A stretch of 43,004 bases of DNA from an uncultured Lachnospiraceae bacterium (GTDB lineage: Bacteria; Bacillota; Clostridia; Lachnospirales; Lachnospiraceae). Each line of letters starts with the position of its first letter. The stretch's first letter is position 1. Shown here one piece after another: positions 6,990 through 15,944 of this stretch. A program made the translations under genes and the position numbers. The DNA lies in contig CACZTL010000100.1 of assembly GCA_902784165.1 (NCBI GenBank), positions 1-43,004 of the forward strand, in the 5' to 3' direction. Under the pieces are notes generated by a model. The model searched no databases. It was given only the letters and a program-made list of their open reading frames with translations, and was not told where the DNA came from.

Positions 6990-8720
6990 ATGAAGATAAA
7001 GCACATGGTCAAAAATGCAATGTGTTCTTTTTCAGCGGCTTGTGTTGTCGTAGGTATTACATTAGTTTCTTCATCAGCTCTACCGGTTTTTGCAGAAGAA
7101 CCGCCCGGTAAAACAGGGGGTATTGTTAATCCTATAAAAGAAAGTGAGTCTGGAGAGGAAGAGGTTATAATTTCAGATGACACTGCGTTTGATTCGACCT
7201 ATGCCGATGAGAGTAATGAGCCTGATACTTTAAAAGAGGAAACGGATTTTACGGAGAAAGGTAATGAGCTTTTTCAAGGAGATGGTTCAGAATCTTTAAC
7301 AGAGGAGAAGCCGGTTGACGGGGTTGTAAATGCAACAACTAATGCGTCTGATACAGAAGAGAAGGAGATTACGGACGAAGGATATAAGTCATCGGGTGTT
7401 TCCGCAACAATATCCGAAAAGAGAAATGCTTCTTCACAGGAAGAAACAAAAACCGGCTGGATCTATGAAAACGGAAGCTACAGCTATTATAAAAACGGGA
7501 ATCGATATACCGGTTGGCACTATATGACAGCCGCCGAAGGGGAGAAAACACCTCACTGGTCGTATTTCGGTAAATCAGGAACTCTTGTGACAGGCTGGAA
7601 GCATTTTACCGGTGCTGACGGTGAGAAAACGGCGCATTGGTCGTATTTCGGAGACAACGGCTGGCTCCGTACGGGATGGGTGAGGTTAGGTAAAGGAACC
7701 TCAAATCCCGACGGAAATGCAGCCCCGCATTGGTCTTATTTCGGAAATAACGGCTGGCTCCGTACGGGATGGGTGAGGTTAGGCAAAGGAACCTCAAATC
7801 CCGACGGAAATGCAGCCTCGCATTGGTCTTATTTCGGGGATAACGGCTGGCTGCGCACAGGATGGGTTCAGCTTGGTAAAGGCACTTCAAACCCTGACAG
7901 CAATGCGGCTAAGCATTGGTCTTATTTCGGAGATAACGGCTGGCTCCGTACGGGATGGGTGAGGTTAGGCAAAGGAACCTCAAATCCCGACGGAAATGCA
8001 GCCCCGCACTGGTCTTATTTCGGAAATAACGGCTGGCTCCGTACGGAATGGGTTCGTTTCGGAAAAGGAACATCAGAGCCCGATGGAAACTCTGCCATAC
8101 ACTGGTCATATTTCGGCGGTAACGGCTGGCTACGTACGGGTTGGCAGGATATGGGAGCCGGCACCTCAAATCCTGATGGAAACAGTGCAAAACACAGATC
8201 GTATTTTGGCGGCAACGGCTGGCTTAGGACAGGCTTGCAGCAAATAGACGGTAATACATACACATTTGATTCAAAGGGCTGGCTGATTTATCAGGATCAG
8301 GAGATGCTAAATAAAGCGCAAGGATACTCGAGCAGTACCGGCTATCTTATACTTGTAAACAGGGCAAAATGTAAAACTGCGATCTTTACGGGGAAATACG
8401 GAAACTGGCAGTATAATAAGTACTGGTCATGCTGTGTAGGAGCTCCTTCAACGCCTACGATAACAGGGATCTTCAGACTCGGATACAAAGCCAGGTATTT
8501 TGATACAGGCGATGTGGGTCGGTGTTGGTATAAGTCTCAGATAAGCGGAAGTTATCTTTTCCATTCGGTAATTTATTACCGTGATTCAGGGCCATACAGT
8601 ATCTACGACGGAACCATGGGAAAATGGGTATCCCACGGGTGCGTCAGACTTGATATACAAAATGCAAAGTATATATATGACACGGTGCCCTCCGGAACGA
8701 CAATAGTCATATATAATTAA
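6990..8720 (+). CDS. Secreted L,D-transpeptidase (YkuD) with choline-binding-type wall repeats
   Basis: This secreted protein (576 aa from ATG 6990) has a signal peptide ending near FAEE (residue 36), an acidic Ser/Glu/Thr-rich linker to about 150, a repeat region (about 152-430), and a C-terminal YkuD catalytic domain (about 445-576). The repeats follow the pattern GWLRTGWVRLGKGTSNPDGN with HWSYFG, an aromatic-glycine design typical of cell-wall-binding repeats. The YkuD block is complete: a His in LFHSVIYY and the catalytic Cys551 in VSHGCVRL. Such enzymes make 3-3 peptidoglycan crosslinks or attach proteins to the wall. ATG 6990 is chosen because GGGAG at 6976-6980 is correctly spaced for it and touches the upstream ATG 6981. 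Seven repeats are nearly identical in DNA. Confidence 0.9.
   Translation: MKIKHMVKNAMCSFSAACVVVGITLVSSSALPVFAEEPPGKTGGIVNPIKESESGEEEVIISDDTAFDSTYADESNEPDTLKEETDFTEKGNELFQGDGSESLTEEKPVDGVVNATTNASDTEEKEITDEGYKSSGVSATISEKRNASSQEETKTGWIYENGSYSYYKNGNRYTGWHYMTAAEGEKTPHWSYFGKSGTLVTGWKHFTGADGEKTAHWSYFGDNGWLRTGWVRLGKGTSNPDGNAAPHWSYFGNNGWLRTGWVRLGKGTSNPDGNAASHWSYFGDNGWLRTGWVQLGKGTSNPDSNAAKHWSYFGDNGWLRTGWVRLGKGTSNPDGNAAPHWSYFGNNGWLRTEWVRFGKGTSEPDGNSAIHWSYFGGNGWLRTGWQDMGAGTSNPDGNSAKHRSYFGGNGWLRTGLQQIDGNTYTFDSKGWLIYQDQEMLNKAQGYSSSTGYLILVNRAKCKTAIFTGKYGNWQYNKYWSCCVGAPSTPTITGIFRLGYKARYFDTGDVGRCWYKSQISGSYLFHSVIYYRDSGPYSIYDGTMGKWVSHGCVRLDIQNAKYIYDTVPSGTTIVIYN
7635..8222 (+). repeat. Tandem 93-bp coding repeats, about six to seven units
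   Basis: Within the L,D-transpeptidase gene a 31-codon unit starting HWSYFG(N/D)NGWLRTGW recurs every 93 bp, for example at 7728, 7821, 7914 and 8007. Neighbouring units are almost identical in DNA and even share synonymous codons; the last two are more diverged. This suggests recent duplication or gene conversion, and copy number may vary between strains. Confidence 0.85.
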
Positions 8721-8736
8721 CAAAAACCTCCGGTTT

Positions 8737-8807
8737 AGTGTGTCAAACGGGGACAGTCCCTTTGTGTCAGTACTGACACAAAGGGACTGTCCCCGTTTTG
8801 ACACACT
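8737..8807. repeat. REPIN-like palindromic repeat, copy 3
   Basis: Arms start AGTGTGTCAAACGGGGACAG and end with the complement TGACACACT, with the core GGGACAGTCCCTTTGTGTCA around a GTAC centre. One extra T makes the outer arms slightly unequal. It lies between convergent genes, and a T run at 8806-8813 follows on the + strand, so it could also act as a terminator for the L,D-transpeptidase gene. Confidence 0.88.
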
Positions 8808-8858
8808 TTTTTTGATATTAACTCTTATTAGTACAAGTAAAATTTGTAAAAAATATGT

Positions 8859-9509
8859 TTACGGCAGGTTAATATATGTTCCTACCTTCATAGAATAGCC
8901 AACACCTGTGCTGGGGGTAGGAGCTCTGCCTACCGTCGGATTATAACCGGTATATTTGTTATAACCGTATGCTGATACCTTTTTTCCGTCTTTATTCACA
9001 TCTGTCCAACCGGTATTTTTATTATTATAAGAATCTGCGGTATAGAACTGAAGAGAATTTCCTTCATGTCTCCATCCGGTTAGGGCTACATAGTGTTGTG
9101 AGAAATATGAACTTCTGCTTCCAACGTACCAGACATACATCAGAGGTACTACGGCTTGCCCGTGGGTGATGGCATCCTTTACTTCTTCACAGGAGTATTG
9201 CCTGTCAGGAGAGTAAACGGCATCTACTCCTTTTCTTCTTAAAAAGGCAGAGATATTAACAAGAGACGTTCCGGTAGTATATACGCCCTTTGCATTTAGG
9301 TCATTTGTGAAATAAGGCATACCGTATATATCCCATACAAATTTTTTATACCCCGATAAATTGTCTTCATATGAAGCTAACCCGTCGGTGGCATTGGCAG
9401 CATGAAAAGCAGCAGAGGGACCGCAGGCACCGAGAAAGTAATTGTCCATCTGGTCATAAATACAGAAGCGATCATAAGATTTTTGAATAGGTTGTGTAAT
9501 TTCATGATC
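8859..9509 (-). pseudogene. C39-peptidase-like gene without an in-frame start (probable pseudogene)
   Basis: The frame encodes a papain-like C39-type peptidase domain: the conserved Gln in YDQMDNYFLGACGPSAA followed by the candidate catalytic Cys, His in SQHYVALTGW and Asp in YTADSYNN. The similarity continues upstream of the first ATG (9449) through ITQPIQKSYDRFCIYDQ to a stop near 9510, so a start at 9449 would cut off the oxyanion Gln. The only well-placed start is ATG 9505 behind GAGGTGAG, but it is in another frame (shift of -1) and runs into a stop after about 42 codons. A one-base change in the run of five A near 9480 would join the two frames. No signal peptide is visible in either reading. 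A degraded gene is the simplest explanation; sequencing error or frameshifting remain possible. Confidence 0.6.
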
Positions 9510-9688
9510 TCACCTCGTGTTTTTTATTACTGTATGTATATAATTATTTAACTTTAAGATTCTAGCATAGTGTTTTTAATAAATAAACTGCATATTATTA
9601 CAAAATTGGTACGAAAATGTTAAACGGTTACCGAATAATAACAGAAACAGATCATAAATTAACTTTGTAGTTAGTGGGCTCGTTTTTA

Positions 9689-9717
9689 TTGATATTTTAA
9701 AGAAATTGTTATATAAT
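9689..9717 (+). promoter_or_regulatory. Promoter of the glycosyltransferase operon
   Basis: TTGATA (9689-9694), a 17-bp spacer and TATAAT (9712-9717) give a near-consensus SigA promoter about 50 bp before the GT2 start at 9767. It is the only strong promoter seen before the four-gene run ending at 15845. The AT-rich stretch 9520-9688 ahead of it contains no gene. Confidence 0.75.
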
Positions 9718-9766
9718 CTTCATCATCTTAAATTTATAAGGAAAGCATATTTTGAAATAAATATTT

Positions 9767-10735
9767 ATGGATAAGATAGCAGTTTTAATTCCTTGTTACA
9801 ACGAGAGTGAAACTATTGCGAAAGTTATAAACGATTTTCAGACTGCTTTACCTGAGGCAGTTATTTATGTATATGACAATAACTCATCTGACGGAACGGC
9901 CAGGATCGCAAAGAAAGCCGGAGCAGTAGTGAGATACGAGTACCAACAGGGAAAAGGAAATGTAATACGACGGATGTTCCGTGAGATAGATGCGTGTGTA
10001 TACGTTATGGCGGATGGCGATGACACATATCCTGCTGATGCGGCACCTGAAATGGTAGACAAGGTGCTTCAAATGGGTGCGGATATGGTAGTGGGTGACA
10101 GGCTGTCTTCGACTTATTATGAGGAAAATACACGGCCATTTCATAATTTCGGAAACTCCATAGTCAGGAAAAGCATAAACAGGCTTTTTAAAAATGATAT
10201 AAAGGATATAATGACAGGCTACAGAGCTTTCAGCTACGAGTTTGTAAAGACCTTCCCGGTACTGTCAGACGGTTTTGAGATAGAAACGGAAATGAGCATA
10301 CATGCTGTTGATAAAAAGATGTATGTTGAGAATGTTGTAATCGACTATCGTGACAGACCTGAGGGCAGCGAGTCTAAGCTAAACACTTATTCAGACGGTT
10401 TTAAAGTATTAAGAACTATATTTAATCTGTTTAGAATATATCGCCCCATGTCGTTTTTCGGAATAATCGCCGCCATACTTGCAGCACTTTCGCTTGGCTT
10501 TTTTATTCCTGTAATGGGTACATTTATTCAAACAGGGCTTGTGCCGAATATGCCGACTCTGTTGATGTGCGGATTTACATTTATTGCGGCTATCGTTGCC
10601 TTTTTTACCGGACTTATGCTTCATACGATATTACAGAAGAATAAGCAGGATTTTCAGTTGAATCTTATCAGGGTCGATCGGGAGAAGAAGGATCTGTTGG
10701 AAAAAGGATTGGCTGTCAGAAGATGGAGACCGTAA
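9767..10735 (+). CDS. GT2 polyprenyl-phosphate-type glycosyltransferase (GtrB/DPM1-like)
   Basis: This 322-aa protein has a cytoplasmic GT-A catalytic domain (1-220) and two transmembrane helices (about 227-250 and 265-290). Family features include VLIPCYNESETI at the N-terminus, YDNNSSDGT, the metal-binding VMADGDDTYPAD, and RPEGSESKLNTYSDG ahead of the membrane part. This layout is that of enzymes that move a sugar from a nucleotide donor to undecaprenyl phosphate for later use outside the membrane, as GtrB does. The sugar cannot be read. The downstream GT-C-like proteins are the natural users of the product. ATG 9767 has only a weak ribosome binding site, but GT-A similarity begins immediately. 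Confidence 0.87.
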   Translation: MDKIAVLIPCYNESETIAKVINDFQTALPEAVIYVYDNNSSDGTARIAKKAGAVVRYEYQQGKGNVIRRMFREIDACVYVMADGDDTYPADAAPEMVDKVLQMGADMVVGDRLSSTYYEENTRPFHNFGNSIVRKSINRLFKNDIKDIMTGYRAFSYEFVKTFPVLSDGFEIETEMSIHAVDKKMYVENVVIDYRDRPEGSESKLNTYSDGFKVLRTIFNLFRIYRPMSFFGIIAAILAALSLGFFIPVMGTFIQTGLVPNMPTLLMCGFTFIAAIVAFFTGLMLHTILQKNKQDFQLNLIRVDREKKDLLEKGLAVRRWRP

Positions 10736-10763
10736 TAGTCTTGCAGATATTAAGGAAAAATTT

Positions 10764-12677
10764 ATGCTCGTATTAATGTTGATTCCGTTTTTTTTATTTG
10801 CTGCATTGAATTATATACCTGTTTTTTTCACTCATAAAAAATTCGGTTACAGTATAACAGCTACTATGATTGGTTCAGCTTTGGTCATGTATTTCGGTCA
10901 GCTGCTTTTTCATTCTTACAGATATCCGTTTTTTTTGATTATAGGTCTGTCCTTGTTTGGAGCAGTCCTTTTTTGTGTGTCTGTTTGGAAGCGTAGAGAT
11001 AAAATAAAAGATTTTTTTTCTACAGGCTTTTGGGTGTTCTTAACAGTATTTATTGCTTATCTGGTAATTGATTATAACAGAAATTTTTCTACGTTTGATG
11101 AATTTTATCATTGGGGTACGATGGTAAAGGAAAGCTTAAGACTGAATGATTTTTATTCCGTGCCGGAGTCCAATCTTTGGATACACAAGGATTACCCTCC
11201 TTTTTCAACAATGCTAGAATTGCTTTGGTGCAAGCTTTGCAGGGGATATTCAGAGGCGGCCGTATCTATGGCAATGCATATTTTTTGTATGACTGCGATT
11301 TTATGTGCGGTTCTTGAAAATGTTACTGAAAAAATAAAGAAAAATCCCCTGTGGAAGATGCTTTACACTTTGATCTTCACTATTTCTGTATTGATGCTTA
11401 TGTTGTTTATTGATCCTTGGGGTGACAGGGTTACAACATCAATACTGGTCGACGTGTTGCTGCCTGTATTATTTGCACATTCAATGTTTTTCATATACAC
11501 AAGGGATGCATTTGATTCTAAACTTGGTTTTTTGAATGTAATATTATCTTGTTCAGCTATGCTTATGACAAAGCAGGCGGGAATATTTTTTGTGCTTATA
11601 ACGACAATATATTATATTCTAAAAGCTATTTTTGTAAAAAATATCAGTGGAGGAAGAAGAGTTGTTAATATAATTAAAGCGTTCTGCCCCGTTATTATTG
11701 CATGCTTGATTCTCCAGACTTGGAGATCATATATCTCACGTTGGGATATAAAAGGGCAGTTTATGGTGGAATCGGTTTCCGGCAGGGATTATCTGAATGT
11801 TTTTACAGGAAAAACAGAGGGGCTTGTCAATGATACTCTGCATAGGTTTTTCGAAGCGTTATTTTCATGTCCTATAACATCTGTAGATTGGCTGCCGCTT
11901 TCATATTTTGCCGCATTTATTCTGTTTACTGTAATTTTGATAATATTAAGAATTGCATTTAAAAAACATTTTTTGAGGGGCGAGGCTTTTATATTAGGAA
12001 TTACGCTTACAGTCGGACATTTAGGTTATGCATGTATGATGGCAGTAATGTATGCTTATTTCTTTAATAACGAAGAGATGAAAATCCTGGCCAGTTATGA
12101 GAGATATATGGCATCATATGTGTTAGGCGAGGTCCTGCTTTTGCTTATGGTTTTTTTGATATGCCTTTCAAGGGTGCGGAAAGTGAGTTTAAGTATCCCG
12201 AAGATTTGTGTTGTGGCTGCTTGCGCTATTGCTGCATTTAATCCCATGAATACCGTATTTATAATGCCTCAAGGCTTAAGAGAGGATGTTAATGCAAGGT
12301 ATAAGCCGGATGCAAAGTTTCTTTCGGAAAAGACGGTTGCAGGGGATAGTGTTTTTGTTGTCTATGACAGCAGTAAGGTATATCCTTCATGGTGGGGAGC
12401 CTACCAGGTGTATTTGCAGTATTATTTGAATGACAGATATATCAGCAGGGAAAAGGTGGGTGCATACAGTCTTGATTTTAAGACGGCAGAGGAAAAAGAG
12501 TCATTGACTAAGGCAATAATAAAAAATGATTATTTATATCTGAAGGCCACAAATTCTCACATTAATGATGTTTATAAAGAATATTTCGGCACAGATAAGC
12601 CGCAGGAAGAAGCTATATACAAAGTAGTTACCAATAGCGATGGAACCACACTGGAAGCATTGGAAATTATTCGTTAG
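10764..12677 (+). CDS. Large polytopic membrane protein, probable GT-C glycosyltransferase
   Basis: This 637-aa protein has roughly a dozen hydrophobic segments and a short soluble C-terminal region (about 500-637). In the loop after the third or fourth helix it carries FSTFDEFYHWGTMVKE, with Asp112, Glu113 and His116, the kind of acidic first-loop motif expected of lipid-phosphosugar-using GT-C enzymes. It therefore probably transfers a sugar from an undecaprenyl-phosphate carrier to an exported acceptor. It follows the GT2 gene by 28 bp. An O-antigen polymerase-like role is the main alternative; no specific family name can be given from sequence alone. Confidence 0.68.
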   Translation: MLVLMLIPFFLFAALNYIPVFFTHKKFGYSITATMIGSALVMYFGQLLFHSYRYPFFLIIGLSLFGAVLFCVSVWKRRDKIKDFFSTGFWVFLTVFIAYLVIDYNRNFSTFDEFYHWGTMVKESLRLNDFYSVPESNLWIHKDYPPFSTMLELLWCKLCRGYSEAAVSMAMHIFCMTAILCAVLENVTEKIKKNPLWKMLYTLIFTISVLMLMLFIDPWGDRVTTSILVDVLLPVLFAHSMFFIYTRDAFDSKLGFLNVILSCSAMLMTKQAGIFFVLITTIYYILKAIFVKNISGGRRVVNIIKAFCPVIIACLILQTWRSYISRWDIKGQFMVESVSGRDYLNVFTGKTEGLVNDTLHRFFEALFSCPITSVDWLPLSYFAAFILFTVILIILRIAFKKHFLRGEAFILGITLTVGHLGYACMMAVMYAYFFNNEEMKILASYERYMASYVLGEVLLLLMVFLICLSRVRKVSLSIPKICVVAACAIAAFNPMNTVFIMPQGLREDVNARYKPDAKFLSEKTVAGDSVFVVYDSSKVYPSWWGAYQVYLQYYLNDRYISREKVGAYSLDFKTAEEKESLTKAIIKNDYLYLKATNSHINDVYKEYFGTDKPQEEAIYKVVTNSDGTTLEALEIIR

Positions 12678-12693
12678 GTTTAAAAGGAGTATG

Positions 12694-14817
12694 ATGATTG
12701 TTATGCTATATACGGTAATATTGATTATCATTTTTCTTTCAATAGCTATATTATTAGTTCATTTACACAAAAAAATGTCTGTGAACAAAAAAATCAGATT
12801 TTTTGTTTTTATGGGCTTTTTTGCGGTTCTTTCTGTTGCATCGGAGGTATTTATATTCAATCATGCTTTTTTTATGTCTTCCGGAAATAATCGTCTTCCT
12901 AAAGAGGTCTCGACAGAGTGGTCCGAAGATATCGGCGGCATCAATCAGATTAAATTGGATTTTGATTCTTCAGAAGTTAAAAATATTTATTTAGATTGCT
13001 ATACGGAACGTGTCGGCGGTGAAGGAACAAAGGAAGGATCGCAAAAGAAAATAGAGGTTATAAGCACTTTTTTTGACAGTGCTAATACCAAAGGGCAGAT
13101 AACAACATCACATCCGGTTGTATCAACTGTAGAAAAAAGCAAATATATAGAATACAATCTTTCAGATAAAGTGACAGGTATAGTTTTAAATCTGTCGACA
13201 GATGATAACCATATGGTCAAGGTGAATGATGTTAAGGTAAATGTCCAAGTACCTATGATGATGTCCGTAAAAAGGATATCTATCATGTTTGTGATTATGG
13301 TAGTTCTTTATGGTCTGCGGCCGGGAAGCGGTATATATTCATTTGTTGGCGGAAATAAAAAAATCAGTATCTTTTCATTTGTGTTGTTTATGATTATCAC
13401 ATGTGTTGCTATATTTATTACTATAAAGCTAAATGATGCTGAAGATCCGTTTTACAGATTTGCCGAACAAAGACAATATGCAAGATTGGCTGAAGCTCTT
13501 AGCCGGGGAAATGTCTCAATAGGAGATGCTTCGGAGCAGCTGATTTCTATGGATAATCCATACGACTTTGCTGCGAGACAGGAAATGATACGAAATGGCA
13601 TGCCTTATATCTGGGATACTGCATATCATGATGGAAAATATTATGTATATTTTGGCATAACTCCGTGCGTGCTTTTGTATCTGCCGTACTATTTGGTCAC
13701 GGGAAATGATTTACCTAATTTTGCAGCATTTTTAATAATGGCTTTTGGTTTTGTTGTTTCAGCATTTTTCTTTACAGAGAGACTGAGAAAGAAATATGCA
13801 AAAGCTATGTCACCGTTGGTAATGCATATTCTGACCTCAGTGGCTTCATTTGGTTCGATAATATACATTTCGAAATATTCAGATTTGTATGGGATACCGA
13901 TTATAAGCGGGTTATTGTTTTCTGTCTTGGGTTTGTATTTATGGCTAAGATCTCTCGATCGAATCGGGAAGGTTTCGGTACCTTTTATCGGAATAGGCAG
14001 TTTATGTATGGCCATGGTTATAGGATCGCGACCCCAGCTTGCTATACTATCACTAATGGTGATACCGATTTTTTGGAAAGCGGTATTTAAGGAAAGACTA
14101 TTGTTTTCTTCAAAAGGTGTTGTACAAACTATTTTACTTTTGTTGCCTTTTGTTGCCGTGATTATACCTTTAATGTATTACAATCATGTAAGATTTGGTT
14201 CATTTACTGATTTCGGAGCAAATTATAACCTCACCTCCAATGATATGACTGTCAGAAGTGTTAATCCGGGAAGAATACCGTCTGCTATTTTCGGATATTT
14301 TATAGATCCGCCTGATTTAGACGTACGCTTTCCTTTTCTTAAAGCAGGAAATGTAAAAAACACTATGTATCAGGGAACCGTTATTTCAGATCCGATGTAT
14401 GGAAGTGTTTTTTCAGAAGTGTTACTGTTGTTGGTTCCTGTGGGGATCATATCAAAAGTGCGACATTATCTGATAAAAGAACGTTTATTTGTTTTTTATA
14501 TTTTAGCCTGCGTGTTTAGTGTTATAATAGCAGTTGCCGATGCGCAAGCAGCCGGTGTGCTTGAAAGATATCTTACTGACTTCGCTTTTATATTATACGG
14601 TGCTGCATTTCTTGTCATAATATCCTTATATAATGTTATCGGGCAGCAACAAAATGGAAGAGGGTTGTTGTTTAAGATTATTTATGCTTTGACGTTGTTA
14701 ACTGTAATTTACGTTTTCTTGATGGCTTTTGTGAGTCAGGAACCGCTTGTCGGTATATACAATGTTAATCAGGAAAGATTTTACAGAATATTCTATGGAA
14801 TTAGCTTTTGGATATGA
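12694..14817 (+). CDS. Polytopic membrane protein with extracytoplasmic domain, probable GT-C glycosyltransferase
   Basis: This protein (about 707 aa) has two N-terminal helices, a soluble domain of about 150 residues that looks like an extracytoplasmic beta-rich insertion, then some ten helices. After the third helix comes a long loop ending IWDTAYHDGKYYVYFGITPC, a motif frequent in uncharacterised GT-C-like membrane proteins of Firmicutes. A role in sugar transfer is inferred from this and from the neighbours. AAAAGGAG lies at 12682-12689; ATG 12691, 12694 and 12703 are all possible, and 12694 is taken as a compromise on spacing. The reading frame continues upstream over the end of the previous gene, but those residues have no start signal. 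Confidence 0.68.
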   Translation: MIVMLYTVILIIIFLSIAILLVHLHKKMSVNKKIRFFVFMGFFAVLSVASEVFIFNHAFFMSSGNNRLPKEVSTEWSEDIGGINQIKLDFDSSEVKNIYLDCYTERVGGEGTKEGSQKKIEVISTFFDSANTKGQITTSHPVVSTVEKSKYIEYNLSDKVTGIVLNLSTDDNHMVKVNDVKVNVQVPMMMSVKRISIMFVIMVVLYGLRPGSGIYSFVGGNKKISIFSFVLFMIITCVAIFITIKLNDAEDPFYRFAEQRQYARLAEALSRGNVSIGDASEQLISMDNPYDFAARQEMIRNGMPYIWDTAYHDGKYYVYFGITPCVLLYLPYYLVTGNDLPNFAAFLIMAFGFVVSAFFFTERLRKKYAKAMSPLVMHILTSVASFGSIIYISKYSDLYGIPIISGLLFSVLGLYLWLRSLDRIGKVSVPFIGIGSLCMAMVIGSRPQLAILSLMVIPIFWKAVFKERLLFSSKGVVQTILLLLPFVAVIIPLMYYNHVRFGSFTDFGANYNLTSNDMTVRSVNPGRIPSAIFGYFIDPPDLDVRFPFLKAGNVKNTMYQGTVISDPMYGSVFSEVLLLLVPVGIISKVRHYLIKERLFVFYILACVFSVIIAVADAQAAGVLERYLTDFAFILYGAAFLVIISLYNVIGQQQNGRGLLFKIIYALTLLTVIYVFLMAFVSQEPLVGIYNVNQERFYRIFYGISFWI

Positions 14818-15845
14818 CATCAAATTTACCTGTTAAAAAACAAAGACTTCAATTCATCGACATAGCCCGAGGCATCGCTATGATCAGTATCATAATCGGT
14901 CATCTCGGCGAGCCTGCCATTAACAGGGTGGTTTTTACATTTCATGTTCCCGTTTTTTTCTTTATCACCGGTTATTTCCTGAGTGATAAGAAAAGTATAA
15001 AGGATTTTATAAAGAATAAAGCAAGAACGCTGCTTGTTCCGTATGCGGTAACCTGCGCAGTTATTGTGTTTACCGGGATAATGATAGGATTAAGGAACGG
15101 GAATGCCGGCGATGAGGCTTGTAAGTGGTTATATGCCTCGGTCTACGGCGCCGGAGATAATTACCAAGAGCCTTTTTATATAAAAGGTATCGGAGCTATC
15201 TGGTTTTTGTGGGCTACATTTTGGGGTAGCATGTTTTTACGTATTTCCTTAAAGTTTAATAGTGTATTCAGAGTGCTTTTCGTTTTAGGTTTATTCATTG
15301 CGGGTTATTTTTCGCGTGAGCTTTTCTGGTTTCCTTTGAGCATACAAGCCGGTGCCTGCGCGACGTTGTTTATGTATCTAGGGTATTTGTTGAAATGTTC
15401 CAAAGACAGACTCAAGGAAATTCCGATAGAGGTTAAAGCGATTGGCGTTATAATAGCGGCTTTAGTGTGGCTGCAGTTTATGATTAATTTTAAATCGTTC
15501 TGGCTGGTGCATTGTGACATCGGTCGGGGTATCATAGACATAATCGGATGTATATGCGCATGCGCGGTTGTTGTCTTTATTTCATGGCTTGCAGAGTATA
15601 AAAGATTTTTTCTTGTAAAGCCTCTTGCCTTGATCGGTAAATACAGCCTGCTTGTATTATGCGTACATATAGTTGAGTTGACCTTTGTCCCTTGGAGGCG
15701 GATTGCTGATTTGGCTATATCATACGGAATGCCTGACGGTACGAGATTGGCTTTTTTGATAATAGGAAAGATAGTTTTTGTTCTGTTTATAACCTGGATT
15801 TGTTCTCGGATACCGGCTGTACGCAGGGTTATGGGGTATTCCTAA
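14814..15845 (+). CDS. Acyltransferase family 3 (OafA/fucose-4-O-acetylase-like) membrane protein
   Basis: This integral membrane protein (343 aa from ATG 14814) has about ten helices. The N-terminal FIDIARGIAMISIIIGHLG, with the conserved His30, followed by FHVPVFFFITGYFLS is the signature of acyltransferase 3 enzymes, which O-acetylate or succinylate surface glycans. The start overlaps the stop of the preceding gene as ATGA, indicating translational coupling; TTG 14808 is an unlikely alternative. It is the last gene of the operon started at 9689, so the polymer made there probably carries an acyl group. Confidence 0.85.
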   Translation: MTSNLPVKKQRLQFIDIARGIAMISIIIGHLGEPAINRVVFTFHVPVFFFITGYFLSDKKSIKDFIKNKARTLLVPYAVTCAVIVFTGIMIGLRNGNAGDEACKWLYASVYGAGDNYQEPFYIKGIGAIWFLWATFWGSMFLRISLKFNSVFRVLFVLGLFIAGYFSRELFWFPLSIQAGACATLFMYLGYLLKCSKDRLKEIPIEVKAIGVIIAALVWLQFMINFKSFWLVHCDIGRGIIDIIGCICACAVVVFISWLAEYKRFFLVKPLALIGKYSLLVLCVHIVELTFVPWRRIADLAISYGMPDGTRLAFLIIGKIVFVLFITWICSRIPAVRRVMGYS

Positions 15846-15896
15846 AATAACAGCCGTTATTGTTATCAAGCGGCTATTTTCCTTGTGTATTATATG

Positions 15897-15905
15897 TGAT
15901 ATAAT
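15897..15905 (+). promoter_or_regulatory. Extended -10 promoter of the nucleotidyltransferase gene
   Basis: TGATATAAT (15897-15905) is a perfect extended -10 element 40 bp before ATG 15945. No convincing -35 is present (TTTTCC at the expected place). A weak inverted repeat, AGCCG (15852-15856) with CGGCT (15871-15875) followed by TTTT, lies just upstream and may terminate the previous operon. Confidence 0.55.
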
Positions 15906-15944
15906 AAACAGAATGATATTTTACTTCACGGAGGTTTTTACGAT

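Noticed and set aside
7635..8222. CRISPR array suspected from regular spacing
   Set aside because: The period of 93 bp is a coding multiple of three, there are no unique spacers, and no cas gene is present.
7606..8263. Several - strand and alternate-frame reading frames across the wall-binding repeats
   Set aside because: They are stop-free only because the 93-bp unit lacks stops in those frames; their proteins simply repeat every 31 residues with no family features.
9449..9451. ATG 9449 as start of the C39-like protein
   Set aside because: It has no ribosome binding site and would remove the conserved Gln and upstream homologous residues.
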